DNA of 64,000 bases, from the NCBI GenBank assembly GCA_002746305.1, contig NVWV01000010.1, positions 108,956-172,955 on the forward strand, given 5' to 3'. Source of the DNA: Bacteroidota bacterium (GTDB taxonomy: Bacteria > Bacteroidota > Bacteroidia > NS11-12g > UBA9320). The notes below the pieces were generated by a model. The model worked only from the letters and a program-made list of their open reading frames with translations. It was not told the DNA's origin and searched no databases. A program made the position numbers and the translations under genes. Each line of letters begins with the position of its first letter. Within the stretch, counting starts at the first letter, position 1. Below, piece after piece: positions 53,239-62,558 of the stretch.

Positions 53239-54721
53239 ATACTACTCTGTTAATACCTTTTACTTGGTTAATTATTTTATTTGAAACTGTCGCCAAAAAT
53301 GAATGTGGCAAATCTGCCCAGTCTGCCGTCATTCCGTCAACGGATGTCACCGCTCTGAGAGCAATAACATTTTCATATGTACGCTCATCCCCCATTACAC
53401 CGACAGATTGAATTGGCAGAAATATAGCTCCTGCTTGCCAAATTTTATTGTACAACCCCTGCTCTTTCATTTCATTTATGAAAATAGCATCTGCATCTTG
53501 AAGTATAGCCACATTTTTTTCGTGGATATCTCCGATGATTCGAATGGCTAATCCAGGACCTGGAAAAGGATGACGATCAAGTATAATTTTAGGCACGCCC
53601 AACTCTGCTCCTATCCTTCTAACTTCATCCTTAAACAATAGCCTCAATGGCTCTGCAAGCTGCAACTCCATATCGTCTGGCAAACCACCTACATTGTGAT
53701 GCGACTTTATAGTTGCTGATGGTCCGTTTACAGAAACCGACTCTATAACATCCGGATATATTGTTCCTTGCCCTAACCACTTTGCATCTTTTATCTTAGA
53801 AGCTTCAACATCGAATACTTCTATAAACGTATTCCCAATTATCTTTCGTTTTGTCTCTGGGTCAACTACGCCTTTTAATCGACCTAAAAACAGCTCTGAA
53901 GCATCTACTCCTATTACATTGAGACCTAAACCTTTGTAGGCTTCCAATACCTCTTCGTACTCGTTCTTTCTAAGAAGGCCGTTATTTACGAATATGCCGA
54001 TTAAGTTACCTCCTATTGCCTTGTCTAATATAAAAGCAGCTACTGAGCTATCAACACCTCCCGAAAGGCCCATAATCACCTTATCTTTTCCTATCGTCTC
54101 TTTGTAAAAGTCCACACTCTCGGTAACAAAGTGTGCTGGAGTCCAATCACCAGTACAACCACATATTTTTTTTGTGAAGTTTCCAAGCAATTGTAAACCG
54201 TCCAAGCTATGGCTTACTTCTGGGTGAAACTGAACAGCATAAACTTCTTTGTGAGTAAAGCGGTATGCAGCAACGGGAATACTATCTGTTTTTGCCAAAA
54301 CTTCTGTTCCATTTGGCATTGTTTGGATAGTATCACCATGACTCATCCATACTTGACTTCCGTCGGATATACCTTCTAGAAGCTTACTCTCTTGTACAAG
54401 AGTAAGGTTTGCTCTACCATATTCTCTATGGTTTGATTTCTCAACTACACCTCCATTACTCGCAGCTAGATACTGTGCTCCATAGCACAAACCAAGTACT
54501 GGAACATCCATATTCATAAAGTCAAGGTTAGCTACGGGTGCATCCGGTTGTGTGCAAGAAGCTGGACTTCCAGACATTATTATACCTTTAATATTATCAT
54601 TCAGCTCAGGAAGATTATTAAAAGGGTGAATTTCACAATAAATATTCAGCTCACGAATTCTTCGTGCAATAAGCTGAGTAAATTGAGAACCAAAATCGAC
54701 AATAAGTATTTGCTCGTGCAT
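53195..54721 (-). CDS. guaA: GMP synthase (glutamine-hydrolysing)
   Basis: 508 residues, standard length. The class I glutamine amidotransferase domain (about 1-190) has Cys79 ([11 protein letters not shown]) and the His-Glu pair in [10 protein letters not shown]. The ATP pyrophosphatase domain carries the PP-loop [12 protein letters not shown], and the C-terminal dimerisation domain ends [17 protein letters not shown], as in other GuaA proteins. It converts XMP to GMP with glutamine and ATP. A TATCTTTG promoter box lies 13 nt before the ATG. The 3' end overlaps the following lipoprotein gene by 44 nt, an unusually long overlap. Confidence 0.97.
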   Translation of the reverse strand: MHEQILIVDFGSQFTQLIARRIRELNIYCEIHPFNNLPELNDNIKGIIMSGSPASCTQPDAPVANLDFMNMDVPVLGLCYGAQYLAASNGGVVEKSNHREYGRANLTLVQESKLLEGISDGSQVWMSHGDTIQTMPNGTEVLAKTDSIPVAAYRFTHKEVYAVQFHPEVSHSLDGLQLLGNFTKKICGCTGDWTPAHFVTESVDFYKETIGKDKVIMGLSGGVDSSVAAFILDKAIGGNLIGIFVNNGLLRKNEYEEVLEAYKGLGLNVIGVDASELFLGRLKGVVDPETKRKIIGNTFIEVFDVEASKIKDAKWLGQGTIYPDVIESVSVNGPSATIKSHHNVGGLPDDMELQLAEPLRLLFKDEVRRIGAELGVPKIILDRHPFPGPGLAIRIIGDIHEKNVAILQDADAIFINEMKEQGLYNKIWQAGAIFLPIQSVGVMGDERTYENVIALRAVTSVDGMTADWADLPHSFLATVSNKIINQVKGINRVVYDISSKPPATIEWE

Positions 54722-54734
54722 AAATATGAACGTG

Positions 54735-54742
54735 CAAAGATA
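54735..54742 (-). promoter_or_regulatory. -7 box TATCTTTG for guaA operon
   Basis: Exact TAnnTTTG match on the minus strand, 13 nt before the guaA ATG. No purine riboswitch or long leader fits between this box and the ATG. Confidence 0.5.
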
Positions 54743-54755
54743 TTAAATACACCTA

Positions 54756-54782
54756 CTTGGTCTAGTAGCTTACTAAACCAAG
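54756..54782. terminator. Hairpin between response regulator and guaA
   Basis: Inverted repeat CTTGGT / ACCAAG with an inner AGTA / TACT and a 3-nt loop, 35 nt after the response-regulator stop. No clear T-run, so terminator activity is uncertain. Confidence 0.35.
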
Positions 54783-54816
54783 TTATAAACAAGTAACCGA
54801 ACCGTGAATAAGAAGA

Positions 54817-55512
54817 TTATGACGGATTTGTAAACTTATATCCAACTCCTCTTAAGGATAAAAAGAATCTGGGATTTTTAGGGTCAACTTCAAAGTATTT
54901 TCTAAATGCAAGAATGAAATTGTCTATAGTCCTTGTACTAGGATATACTGAGTAACCCCAGACGGTCTGAAGAATCTTTTCACGACTTACAACCTCATCC
55001 TTGTTTTCAATCAAAAGTTTAAGTAAAAGAGCTTCCTTTTTAGTTAATGAAAACTTACCGTCTCGCCCAATAGCCTCATAGCTATCAAAATTGGCAGAAT
55101 TAGAACCAAAGGCGTATTGGCTAACACCAATACCTTTACCCGTATCTTCATTACGTGTAATCAATTTATCGATTCGGAGCATTAATTCTTCCAAATTAAA
55201 TGGCTTTGTTAGATAATCATCCCCTCCTTTTTTAAGTCCCAAAATTCTATCTTCTGAGCTACTTTTGGCACTCAAAAACATAATTGGAACATCAGAATCA
55301 TGCAGTCTTATATTTTCACATACTACAATTCCATCTATATTTGGAATCATAATATCTAAAATTACTAAGTCAAAGCGTTGCTCCTTAAAAGTAGTTATCG
55401 CCGCGGCTCCATCATATACTACAATGGGGTGATAATCTTCTAACTCTAAATTAAGCTTAATAGTTTCTGCCAAATGTTTTTCGTCTTCTACTAAAAGGAT
55501 TCTTTTCTTCAT
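54817..55512 (-). CDS. OmpR-family response regulator (RprY-like)
   Basis: 231 residues. The receiver domain (about 1-120) has the acidic pair Glu9/Asp10, phosphoacceptor Asp53 (VILDIMIPNID), a Ser at the LSAKSS switch position and Lys in YLTKPFN. The C-terminal winged helix (about 130-228) is of Trans_reg_C type (ALLLKLLIENKDEVVSREKIL, RGVGYKF). The partner kinase is directly upstream in the same direction (76-nt gap). Pair order and domain content resemble the RprX/RprY system of Bacteroides, so similar regulation of envelope or metabolic genes is a guess. Confidence 0.92.
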   Translation of the reverse strand: MKKRILLVEDEKHLAETIKLNLELEDYHPIVVYDGAAAITTFKEQRFDLVILDIMIPNIDGIVVCENIRLHDSDVPIMFLSAKSSSEDRILGLKKGGDDYLTKPFNLEELMLRIDKLITRNEDTGKGIGVSQYAFGSNSANFDSYEAIGRDGKFSLTKKEALLLKLLIENKDEVVSREKILQTVWGYSVYPSTRTIDNFILAFRKYFEVDPKNPRFFLSLRGVGYKFTNPS

Positions 55513-55588
55513 TTTTATTACCTACGTTCTATGTTTACAAATAAGTCAATAATTCCTCATTTTAAAGTCAGCACAGTATCACAAAAAA

Positions 55589-56719
55589 TTACAAAAGCTC
55601 TATTGTAAATACGGAACCCTTTGGTTTATTGGCAGTTACAGACACTTTCCCATTATGTCTCTCTGTAGCTTGTTTTACAATAAAAAGGCCTAGTCCCGTA
55701 CCTTTAGTGGTACGTATTTCTTCATCTTGAACTCTATAGAATTTCTTAAAAATATTTTTATAATCTCCTTTTGATATTCCTACTCCTTGATCTTTAACAA
55801 CCAATATTTTTTTGCCGTTTTCTTGCGTTAGGTTCACTTCTATGGGCATATTGTATGAATACTTGAACGCATTTTCAATAAGATTATTTATAACCATACG
55901 GAGTATAAACCCATCCCCATTTAATATTAAGTCGGGTGTGATATGAGATATAATCTCACCTTTTATGCTTTGATTATTTACCACCTGTTCCACCATTTCG
56001 CTTAAGTTTACATCAGAAAGAGCGTATTGGTATTTATCGTTTTCAATTTGCATAGAAATGAGCATATTCTCAGCAAGTTCTTCCAAGCGAAAGGTATTTT
56101 CAATACTGTTATCAATGAGTTCAGCACGTTTTTCATCTTTTACTTTTGGATGTTTACTTGTTTGTAGCATTAAACGAATAGCTGCAATTGGTGTTTTAAA
56201 CTCATGAGTTACAGATAATAAAAAATTGTTTTGTCTTTTATTGAGCTGATATATACTGTCAATACTATAATAGACACCATATATTCCAAATGCTACAAGG
56301 ACAAGCAAGAGGATACTTTGATACAACCAAATATTTCTTTGCTGCGAACGCTCGGTCTCAAGAGCCGCTAACTTCTCTGGATTGATACTCAATTGAATTA
56401 CTCTGCTTCCTTTTGCTACATTTTCAATGGTAGCCAAATAATTATCATTGAACCGCTCGCTTACAAAACGCTGAAGTTCCAATGGCTCCAGATCAATTTT
56501 TAGTTGTTTCAGGAAATATTCATTTTCCTCATCTGTGCCCAAATTTCCATTTTTGGCGTTCTGCATAACCTGCAACGTGCATGCATTTAAACCTGCCATT
56601 AGCACATCATTCTTTAATTTGTAGTCCGTATTGGAGTAGTTTAACAAAGAGAAAGTCAGCCAAGCAAATGCTGCTAAGATGTAAACAATTACTAATACTA
56701 TGAGTACTTTTACACGCAT
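55589..56719 (-). CDS. Sensor histidine kinase (RprX-like)
   Basis: 376 residues. TM1 is at about 5-26; a ~100-residue periplasmic sensor domain with no recognised family follows; TM2 is at about 133-152. The HisKA motif SVTHEFKTPIAAI has His172 as phosphoacceptor. HATPase motifs are NNLIENAFKYS (N box), VKDQGVGI and GTGLGLFIV (G boxes), all complete. No HAMP domain is obvious. It presumably phosphorylates the OmpR-type regulator encoded next. The start ATG is 37 nt from the divergent cytochrome b5-like ORF. Confidence 0.93.
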   Translation of the reverse strand: MRVKVLIVLVIVYILAAFAWLTFSLLNYSNTDYKLKNDVLMAGLNACTLQVMQNAKNGNLGTDEENEYFLKQLKIDLEPLELQRFVSERFNDNYLATIENVAKGSRVIQLSINPEKLAALETERSQQRNIWLYQSILLLVLVAFGIYGVYYSIDSIYQLNKRQNNFLLSVTHEFKTPIAAIRLMLQTSKHPKVKDEKRAELIDNSIENTFRLEELAENMLISMQIENDKYQYALSDVNLSEMVEQVVNNQSIKGEIISHITPDLILNGDGFILRMVINNLIENAFKYSYNMPIEVNLTQENGKKILVVKDQGVGISKGDYKNIFKKFYRVQDEEIRTTKGTGLGLFIVKQATERHNGKVSVTANKPKGSVFTIELL

Positions 56720-56756
56720 TGGTTATAAAATTGAGGGCTAAAGTACATCCGTGAAT

Positions 56757-57002
56757 ATGAAAGATAGCAACTTACCTGAAATTTCGAAACGGAAGTTGAG
56801 CTTGAACAATGGTCAAGACAATGAAACAATTTGGATTGCCTATCAAGGAAGGGTTTATGACGTTACAAAAAGCAAACTTTGGAGAAACGGCAAACACTAT
56901 GAACACTGGGCTGGTCAAGACTTAACCCAAGAACTCAAAGACGCTCCACATGGAATTGGCGTTTTTGATCGATTCGAATGTATTGGGCTACTAGAGATCT
57001 AA
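56757..57002 (+). CDS. Cytochrome b5-like heme-binding protein
   Basis: 81 residues from ATG 56757; a GTG six bases earlier would add two residues. It matches the stand-alone cytochrome b5-like family: ISKRKLSLNNGQDN, IWIAYQGRVYDVTKSKLW, then HYEHWAGQDLT and the final LKDAPHGIGVFDRF. His residues in KHYEHWAG and APHG are the candidate heme ligands. No signal peptide or TM, so it is soluble and cytosolic. Divergent from the histidine kinase. Electron partner unknown; heme binding is inferred from the family. Confidence 0.85.
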   Translation: MKDSNLPEISKRKLSLNNGQDNETIWIAYQGRVYDVTKSKLWRNGKHYEHWAGQDLTQELKDAPHGIGVFDRFECIGLLEI

Positions 57003-57089
57003 GTTCTTGTATCTTCCATAGGTTAGATATTTGATTTATGGCTTTGTAATAAAGACACACACCAATTCAAAACAACGTAACTATTGAAT

Positions 57090-57097
57090 TACCTTTG
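57090..57097 (+). promoter_or_regulatory. -7 box TACCTTTG eight nt before a start codon
   Basis: Exact consensus match; 8 nt separate it from the ATG at 57106, leaving a leader of only a few nt. Confidence 0.5.
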
Positions 57098-57105
57098 CAC
57101 ACAAG

Positions 57106-57948
57106 ATGGAGATAGGAAAAACCCAAATGCTCAAAGCTGCAAGGACCACAGACAATGGTTGCTACTTAATGGATGAAGTAGGTAATGAAGTATTATTACC
57201 CAATACATATGTAACTCCAGAGCTAAATCTTGGAGATGAAATCTCTGTCTTTGTTTACAAGGACAATGAACAACGCCTTACAGCTACTACCTTAAAACCC
57301 AAAGTAGAACTAGAACAGTTTGCCTATTTGGAAGTAATGGATGTGAACAATGCTGGAGCTTTCATGGATATGGGAGTAGTTAAACAACTCCTTGTACCAT
57401 ACAGCGAACAGCCTGTTAAAATGGAAATTGGGGAAAAGTATGTTGTGTTCTTTATGCTAGATGAAGAAACCGACCGACTCATTGGCTCAGCTAAACTAGA
57501 GGACTTTATATTTACTGAAGATCTTGATGTAGAAGAGGGTGCTGAAGTAGAAGTGCTTCCTTATAAACGAAGTGACTTAGGCATGAATGTCATCGTAAAT
57601 GGGCTCTATCAAGGACTCGTTTTCAAGTCTGACATCCACAGACCGTTTCCAATTGGCATTAAACTAAAGGCCTATGTTAAAAACATACGGGCAGATGGTA
57701 AAATTGACTTGCTTCTTGAACCTATGGGATATCGAAATGTCATAGATAATGCGTCTCAAAGCGTACTGGATGTTTTGCAAAAGAATGACGGCCACTTTAA
57801 GTACACAGACAAAAGTGATCCAGACGAAATCAGAAGAGTATTTAAAATGAGCAAGAAAGCCTTTAAAAAAGCTCTTGGAAGTCTATACAAGCAAAAAATA
57901 GTATTGCTTGAAAAGGATGGAACTAAGCTACTAAAAAAACTAGACTAG
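57106..57948 (+). CDS. CvfB-like S1-domain RNA-binding protein
   Basis: 280 residues, cytosolic. The layout matches the CvfB/YitL family: an N-terminal S1-like repeat (GNEVLLPNTYVTPELNLGDEISVFVYKD), a second S1 unit (YLEVMDVNNAGAFMDMGVVKQLLVPYSEQ), a third more divergent unit (MNVIVNGLYQGLVFKSDIHRP), and a C-terminal winged helix (DPDEIRRVFKMSKKAFKKALGSLY). The proteins bind RNA; in staphylococci CvfB affects expression of secreted factors, but its role in Bacteroidota is not established. Monocistronic with its own promoter box. The stop is 2 nt from the convergent T9SS gene's stop. Confidence 0.9.
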   Translation: MEIGKTQMLKAARTTDNGCYLMDEVGNEVLLPNTYVTPELNLGDEISVFVYKDNEQRLTATTLKPKVELEQFAYLEVMDVNNAGAFMDMGVVKQLLVPYSEQPVKMEIGEKYVVFFMLDEETDRLIGSAKLEDFIFTEDLDVEEGAEVEVLPYKRSDLGMNVIVNGLYQGLVFKSDIHRPFPIGIKLKAYVKNIRADGKIDLLLEPMGYRNVIDNASQSVLDVLQKNDGHFKYTDKSDPDEIRRVFKMSKKAFKKALGSLYKQKIVLLEKDGTKLLKKLD

Positions 57949-57950
57949 TC

Positions 57951-58934
57951 TTAAATTTTGACCAGTCTCTTAACTACCTTTATTTGATTGTCAACTTTAC
58001 AATTCAAGAAGTAAATTCCAGATTTCAAGCCGCCTAAATCTAAACGTACAGTTCCTAAACTCTCAACTGAGACATCCTGTGTTTGAACCAATGTACCATC
58101 TATACTGCGGATTTCTAAACTAACATTTGAGACACCTTCTGCAATTAGATCTAAAGTTACATTAACTATGTTCTCTACAGGATTAGGAGATACAAAGACA
58201 TCCAATACTACTGCGGACTCCGTTCTATTCACTTTTACTATCTCAGAATAGCTAATTGTTTGATCATAATCTACCTGTACCAATCGATAGGAAGCTGATT
58301 TAGATGAAGCATTAAAATCTGTAAAATGATAATCTATTTGCGAATTGGAAGTTCCAACTCCGTTTATAGTACCTATTATTTGAAACTCGCTATCAGCTAG
58401 AGTTTTTCTCTCAACATAAAAAAAATCATTGTTCAGTTCTGAAGCTGTTGTCCATTGCAATTCAACTTCATTGAGGTCCAATCTTTTTGCTTCAAATGAA
58501 ACCAACTCTACAGGTAATGCAGATTGTACACTTCCAGAAAGAGTAGATATACTACCGCACCCAACAGCATCTGTCCAAGTTCCGAGAGTTAGACTTGGAG
58601 GATTGGGGTAAGAGGCTGAATCATTATAATAAAGAAGATTTGGACTTGAAAACGAACCTAAACTAGACAGTTGCAGTTCCCATCTCGTATTGGTTGTACT
58701 CCAGATTGCTCTGAAAGCACAATTACCCGCTGCACAAGCTGGTCCTGGAAGAGCACTAGCGTAGATATTTCGCGTAATACCTCCACTTACTACTGTACCA
58801 GAACTGGAGAGAGAAACAGGAAAAATTGGTCCTAAAATAGAACTGCATCCATTGAAGGATATTTGTGCATTAGCAGAACTAAAGATTCCGACAATAAATA
58901 GTAAACAAATAGCACGTAAAAATTTTGATTTCAT
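57951..58934 (-). CDS. Secreted protein with Fn3-like module and T9SS sorting domain
   Basis: 327 residues with a signal peptide (about 1-23, IFSSANAQ). The N-terminal ~120 residues contain several Cys (FNGCSSI, GPACAAGNC, AVGCGS) and look like a small disulfide-stabilised domain. Next comes an Fn3-like module (SALPVELVSFEAK ... LQWTTASELNNDFF ... YRLVQVDYDQ), nearly superimposable on that in the protein at 40773-41957. The last ~75 residues are a T9SS type A domain (VFVSPNPVENIVNVTL ... LGGLKSGIYFLNC ... KVVKRLVKI). It is probably a paralogue with a different N-terminal domain. Target or ligand unknown. Confidence 0.85.
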   Translation of the reverse strand: MKSKFLRAICLLFIVGIFSSANAQISFNGCSSILGPIFPVSLSSSGTVVSGGITRNIYASALPGPACAAGNCAFRAIWSTTNTRWELQLSSLGSFSSPNLLYYNDSASYPNPPSLTLGTWTDAVGCGSISTLSGSVQSALPVELVSFEAKRLDLNEVELQWTTASELNNDFFYVERKTLADSEFQIIGTINGVGTSNSQIDYHFTDFNASSKSASYRLVQVDYDQTISYSEIVKVNRTESAVVLDVFVSPNPVENIVNVTLDLIAEGVSNVSLEIRSIDGTLVQTQDVSVESLGTVRLDLGGLKSGIYFLNCKVDNQIKVVKRLVKI

Positions 58935-59035
58935 GTAGTGATGAATTATGAGTGATTTTTAAAAAATTAAAGGCCGCGAATTAATACTAAAAATCAATAC
59001 TATTCACCTCTTAAAAAAAACATTTATACACTCTA

Positions 59036-62000
59036 TTAAAATAGATACCTAGCCACTAATCTGCCTAAGTGAATGACTGATGCATTTTCGCTCTGTCGTC
59101 CATCGTAACTTATAACTACCTGAATATTATTGGATAACGTTCTTTGATAGCCTAATTTCCATGTGGTATTGTCACCGTTTTGCAAACCTCTCAATAACTC
59201 ATATCCCAAGGTTGAACTTGTACTCCCTTCGTAGTTTACCCTTATATAACTCAAACCAATATTCATAGTTCCTTTGGTTGCCTTGGTGTATTTAAACTCT
59301 CCTCCAACTTCTATGTTTCTTGAAGTTTCACCACCATACTCCGCTAGATTTTCAGCATTAAAATATTTAGTTTTCAGCTCAAATCGATATGTGTTCTTTA
59401 GCAACATTTGAAGTTTAGGCTCCACTTCGTAATAGGAATAGTTATAACTTCTATCATTGAAAAACTCACTTAGATATAACCTCTCTCCGAACACAATCCG
59501 AGTATTGAGTGTAAACTTTCTCCCTAAATTAATTCGTGTATTCAAGATATTATCTAAGGTTGACCTACTATCAAACCCATTGGTCAATAATACTTTACTA
59601 CTTCCATTTATAAAGGTGTAATCCATGCTATACTTAGAATTACCTCTGTTATAGAATAAGGTGGTTCTAAAATTTTGTGAACTATTAATAAGGGTTGTAT
59701 CTGTCAAACCTCTTTCTAAAGGGTTTAAGAAGCTAATAACTGTTGTTGGTAAAATCTTTTTGTCAAGGATTAGTGTCGAAAGACTATTGAATCGAGCAAT
59801 GAATGCCTTTTTCTTTTGTTTTTGCTTATAAAAAACTGCTGGATTTAGTTCTATTGTCTGACTAATCTTGTTGCTGTTGGTAGTAATAAAGCCTGCTACG
59901 GGTGTATATATTTTAATATAATCTGCTCGTTGCCGATCTAATTCAGATGCTACTTCAAATTCATTTAAGGTTTTTAAACTATTACTATCGTAGTCATTCC
60001 AGATATAGACCCCGTTTCCTGCTTGTACTTCTAGATACTGAAACTCCCTACGTTGCTCCTGTCCAGTACCTATTTGATAAAATGTCCTTGATCGAATGAA
60101 CTTCTTGAAGAAGTGAAGATCTAACTCAATCCTACTCTGAAGTGTCTGCTCCAGTTCCTTTGAACTCAATAAAGTATCCTTGATAGAAAGTTGTCTATAA
60201 ATCGTATTCAACTCTATTCTTTGAGACTTTTTAAAAGTAAATTCACTTTGTAGGGTTACATCACTACCAATGGTAGATACGGCAAATCCTTCATTTTTAG
60301 GACGTTCATCATGTCGTTGCCTTGCCGTAAGATTATATTTTAACCTTGAGCTATCATTACTTTGTAAAAAGGCATGATAAGTTTTAAACCCATAACTCTG
60401 AGGCTTGAGTGTATCATTTTTAAATGAGCTAAACTCACTTTGATACCCCAAACCAGTTACTAGTTTCCAAATAGGTCGTCTAATCTCTGCGGTTATATTG
60501 TAAAAATCATTCCTTAAATTAGAACTATCCCCCTGTACCGTTGAAGACTGCATCAATTCCAATGTTGAGTTAAAACTAATTTTTCTCCAACTAAACCCTC
60601 CTTTGGTATTGTTACTAAACCCTGAGAAATTACCTGGTCTTAGGAAATAGGAGCTGTTATTATTTAGGTAAGTGGAAGCGTTCTTGTTTAACCCAAATGA
60701 GACATTTGCTATGTGTTCATAGGCAGGTATAAACTGTGATAACGAAGTTGGATTGTTCAACACCTTATTCCATTTTCTATCAAACTCTACCGTTCTGTAC
60801 CGTTCAACATAATTGTAGTTACCACTTACAATCTCATAATTGACATCTGATATAAACTCCCATTGTGACGAATCTCTAATTTTCTTGTGGGTTGTTCGAT
60901 ATATCCGAAGGCCAAACCCTCTATTATCACCATCATCTACAGAGGACAACGAATTCTCATCTAAAGAGCTGATTGCATATTCTATACCTGTTTTTCTTCC
61001 TTGCTGTTCCAGTTTAATACCAAAATTCAACGCATTCAATTTCTTAGGAGCTATGAGAATCTCGATAGGTGCATAATCTCCTGACCCTTGACCAACGTAC
61101 TCGAATACTTTACCGTTTGCTGCACTTTGAGCTTGCTGATAACTTCCATTGCCAAAACCCAAGTTCGAAAAAATGACCTCGTAAAAGGTAGTGTTCTCTA
61201 AAGGGTCAGAAGCATAAACAAAGACCTCCTCTCCTAGCACTATTTGTTTGGTATACATTATCCTCGAACTATTGTAACCTACTTGAGGCCTAACATTGGA
61301 AAAAAAGGCTAAACTGTCACCAGCCTCACTAAGAATCTGAAGAGCACTCTTATTCTCTAAAGAATCAAAACCATCCAAACTTTGCTGAAAAGGCTGAGAC
61401 TTCAAATCCATCTCATTAAACCCATTGACATATACCGTGAATTTACCTTTGCTTAATGAAGCTCCAGCATGTGTTACAGACCTTCCATAATTTCGGTCTG
61501 AATATTGAAATTCTACTACAATCCTACTGTATCGAGTAATCAAGATTCTAGGAGTAAATGTAATTTCTCCTGTATTGTAATTTATAACGTAATCATTATC
61601 TTCTCCCCTAGTCAACTTCTTTCCGTCTAAGAATACATTCTCAGTTCCTGCTATTACGACAATAAATAATTCTCCATTTTCTCCTTTTAATCGATAGGGG
61701 CCACTATTGCCTTCTATTCCTTCTATTCTATTTCTACTAAATCGCCCTCTAGATAAAGCTGCCTCTGCCTGAGTTTCAATTCTCCATCCCTTCTTTCTCT
61801 TTACATTCTCATACTGAATCCCCCTTGACTTTTTATAATAATTGATGAAGTAAGAGTCTGATGGTCTTTTCATCAAAAAATCACCTAAAGTTAGCTTACT
61901 ACTATCCTTCTTAAGGATTATATATACTTGATCGAAATCTTGTATTTGCTGTGTATTCCCTTCTGGTTGTATAGGATTGTTTTCATCACTAATAACAGCA

Positions 62001-62485
62001 AGTAATTCGACATCATTTGCCAATTTACCACTCAGGCGTAAATTTAAATTTGAATTAACAACTACATCTTGAGCATTACCAAAGCCTATACCTCTGGAAA
62101 CATTACCCGCAGTTTTCAAACTACCATAATCCACAAGTTGTTTACTTCTGGTAGGTACGTATTTAAATGGATTCTGTTCAAAAGTGTGTTGAATAATTTT
62201 TATGTCTTTTTTCTTATAAGATATTGGGAAGAATAATCGCTTATACTGAATTGTAATTGTATCAAGAGGGTCCACTGCTTTCCAAACTAAATAATTAGCC
62301 AACTGAACAAAATCTTGGTCAGATGTATAACCACGTATATTTAAACTTCCAGAGACAACAAAACCAGAATCGAATTGAATTGTATCACCTTGATGAGGTA
62401 AGATTTGTCTGTACTTTAAAGTGCTAAGTTGACTAAATGCAGGTAGTGAGAATAAAACAAATAGTATGTAAAGGCACCTCCGCAA
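59036..62485 (-). CDS. Large outer-membrane beta-barrel-type protein of unknown function
   Basis: 1149 residues from a TTG at 62485; the TTG is needed to include the whole signal peptide (YILFVLFSLPAFSQ). An N-terminal periplasmic part (about 20-200) contains LRLSGKLANDVELLAVISDENNPI and LTLGDF, then EGNSGPYRLKGENGELFIVVIAGTENVFLDGKKL and YVINYNTGEITFTPRILITRYSRIVVEFQY. From about residue 330 onward there are dozens of amphipathic strands rich in Tyr/Asn, ending HLGRLVARYLF with a terminal Phe. This suggests a large barrel inserted by BAM. Related proteins occur in Bacteroidota, where some resemble parts of SprA-type surface machinery, but I do not recognise a named family. A TTACTTTG box lies 20 nt upstream. 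Confidence 0.72.
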   Translation of the reverse strand: MRRCLYILFVLFSLPAFSQLSTLKYRQILPHQGDTIQFDSGFVVSGSLNIRGYTSDQDFVQLANYLVWKAVDPLDTITIQYKRLFFPISYKKKDIKIIQHTFEQNPFKYVPTRSKQLVDYGSLKTAGNVSRGIGFGNAQDVVVNSNLNLRLSGKLANDVELLAVISDENNPIQPEGNTQQIQDFDQVYIILKKDSSKLTLGDFLMKRPSDSYFINYYKKSRGIQYENVKRKKGWRIETQAEAALSRGRFSRNRIEGIEGNSGPYRLKGENGELFIVVIAGTENVFLDGKKLTRGEDNDYVINYNTGEITFTPRILITRYSRIVVEFQYSDRNYGRSVTHAGASLSKGKFTVYVNGFNEMDLKSQPFQQSLDGFDSLENKSALQILSEAGDSLAFFSNVRPQVGYNSSRIMYTKQIVLGEEVFVYASDPLENTTFYEVIFSNLGFGNGSYQQAQSAANGKVFEYVGQGSGDYAPIEILIAPKKLNALNFGIKLEQQGRKTGIEYAISSLDENSLSSVDDGDNRGFGLRIYRTTHKKIRDSSQWEFISDVNYEIVSGNYNYVERYRTVEFDRKWNKVLNNPTSLSQFIPAYEHIANVSFGLNKNASTYLNNNSSYFLRPGNFSGFSNNTKGGFSWRKISFNSTLELMQSSTVQGDSSNLRNDFYNITAEIRRPIWKLVTGLGYQSEFSSFKNDTLKPQSYGFKTYHAFLQSNDSSRLKYNLTARQRHDERPKNEGFAVSTIGSDVTLQSEFTFKKSQRIELNTIYRQLSIKDTLLSSKELEQTLQSRIELDLHFFKKFIRSRTFYQIGTGQEQRREFQYLEVQAGNGVYIWNDYDSNSLKTLNEFEVASELDRQRADYIKIYTPVAGFITTNSNKISQTIELNPAVFYKQKQKKKAFIARFNSLSTLILDKKILPTTVISFLNPLERGLTDTTLINSSQNFRTTLFYNRGNSKYSMDYTFINGSSKVLLTNGFDSRSTLDNILNTRINLGRKFTLNTRIVFGERLYLSEFFNDRSYNYSYYEVEPKLQMLLKNTYRFELKTKYFNAENLAEYGGETSRNIEVGGEFKYTKATKGTMNIGLSYIRVNYEGSTSSTLGYELLRGLQNGDNTTWKLGYQRTLSNNIQVVISYDGRQSENASVIHLGRLVARYLF

Positions 62486-62505
62486 ATTGGTAAAATAGAT
62501 TTAGC

Positions 62506-62513
62506 AAAGTAAC
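62506..62513 (-). promoter_or_regulatory. Near-consensus -7 box TTACTTTG
   Basis: One mismatch to TAnnTTTG, 20 nt before the TTG start of the large barrel-type protein. Supports the TTG start, which otherwise lacks a start signal. Confidence 0.3.
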
Positions 62514-62558
62514 GTCATTTGCAAAGGAATAGATATAAGCGTGTTACAATATTTACAG

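Noticed and set aside
54721..54816. Purine riboswitch upstream of guaA
   Set aside because: The promoter box lies 13 nt before the ATG, leaving no room for an aptamer in the transcript; the hairpin at 54756-54782 is upstream of the box.
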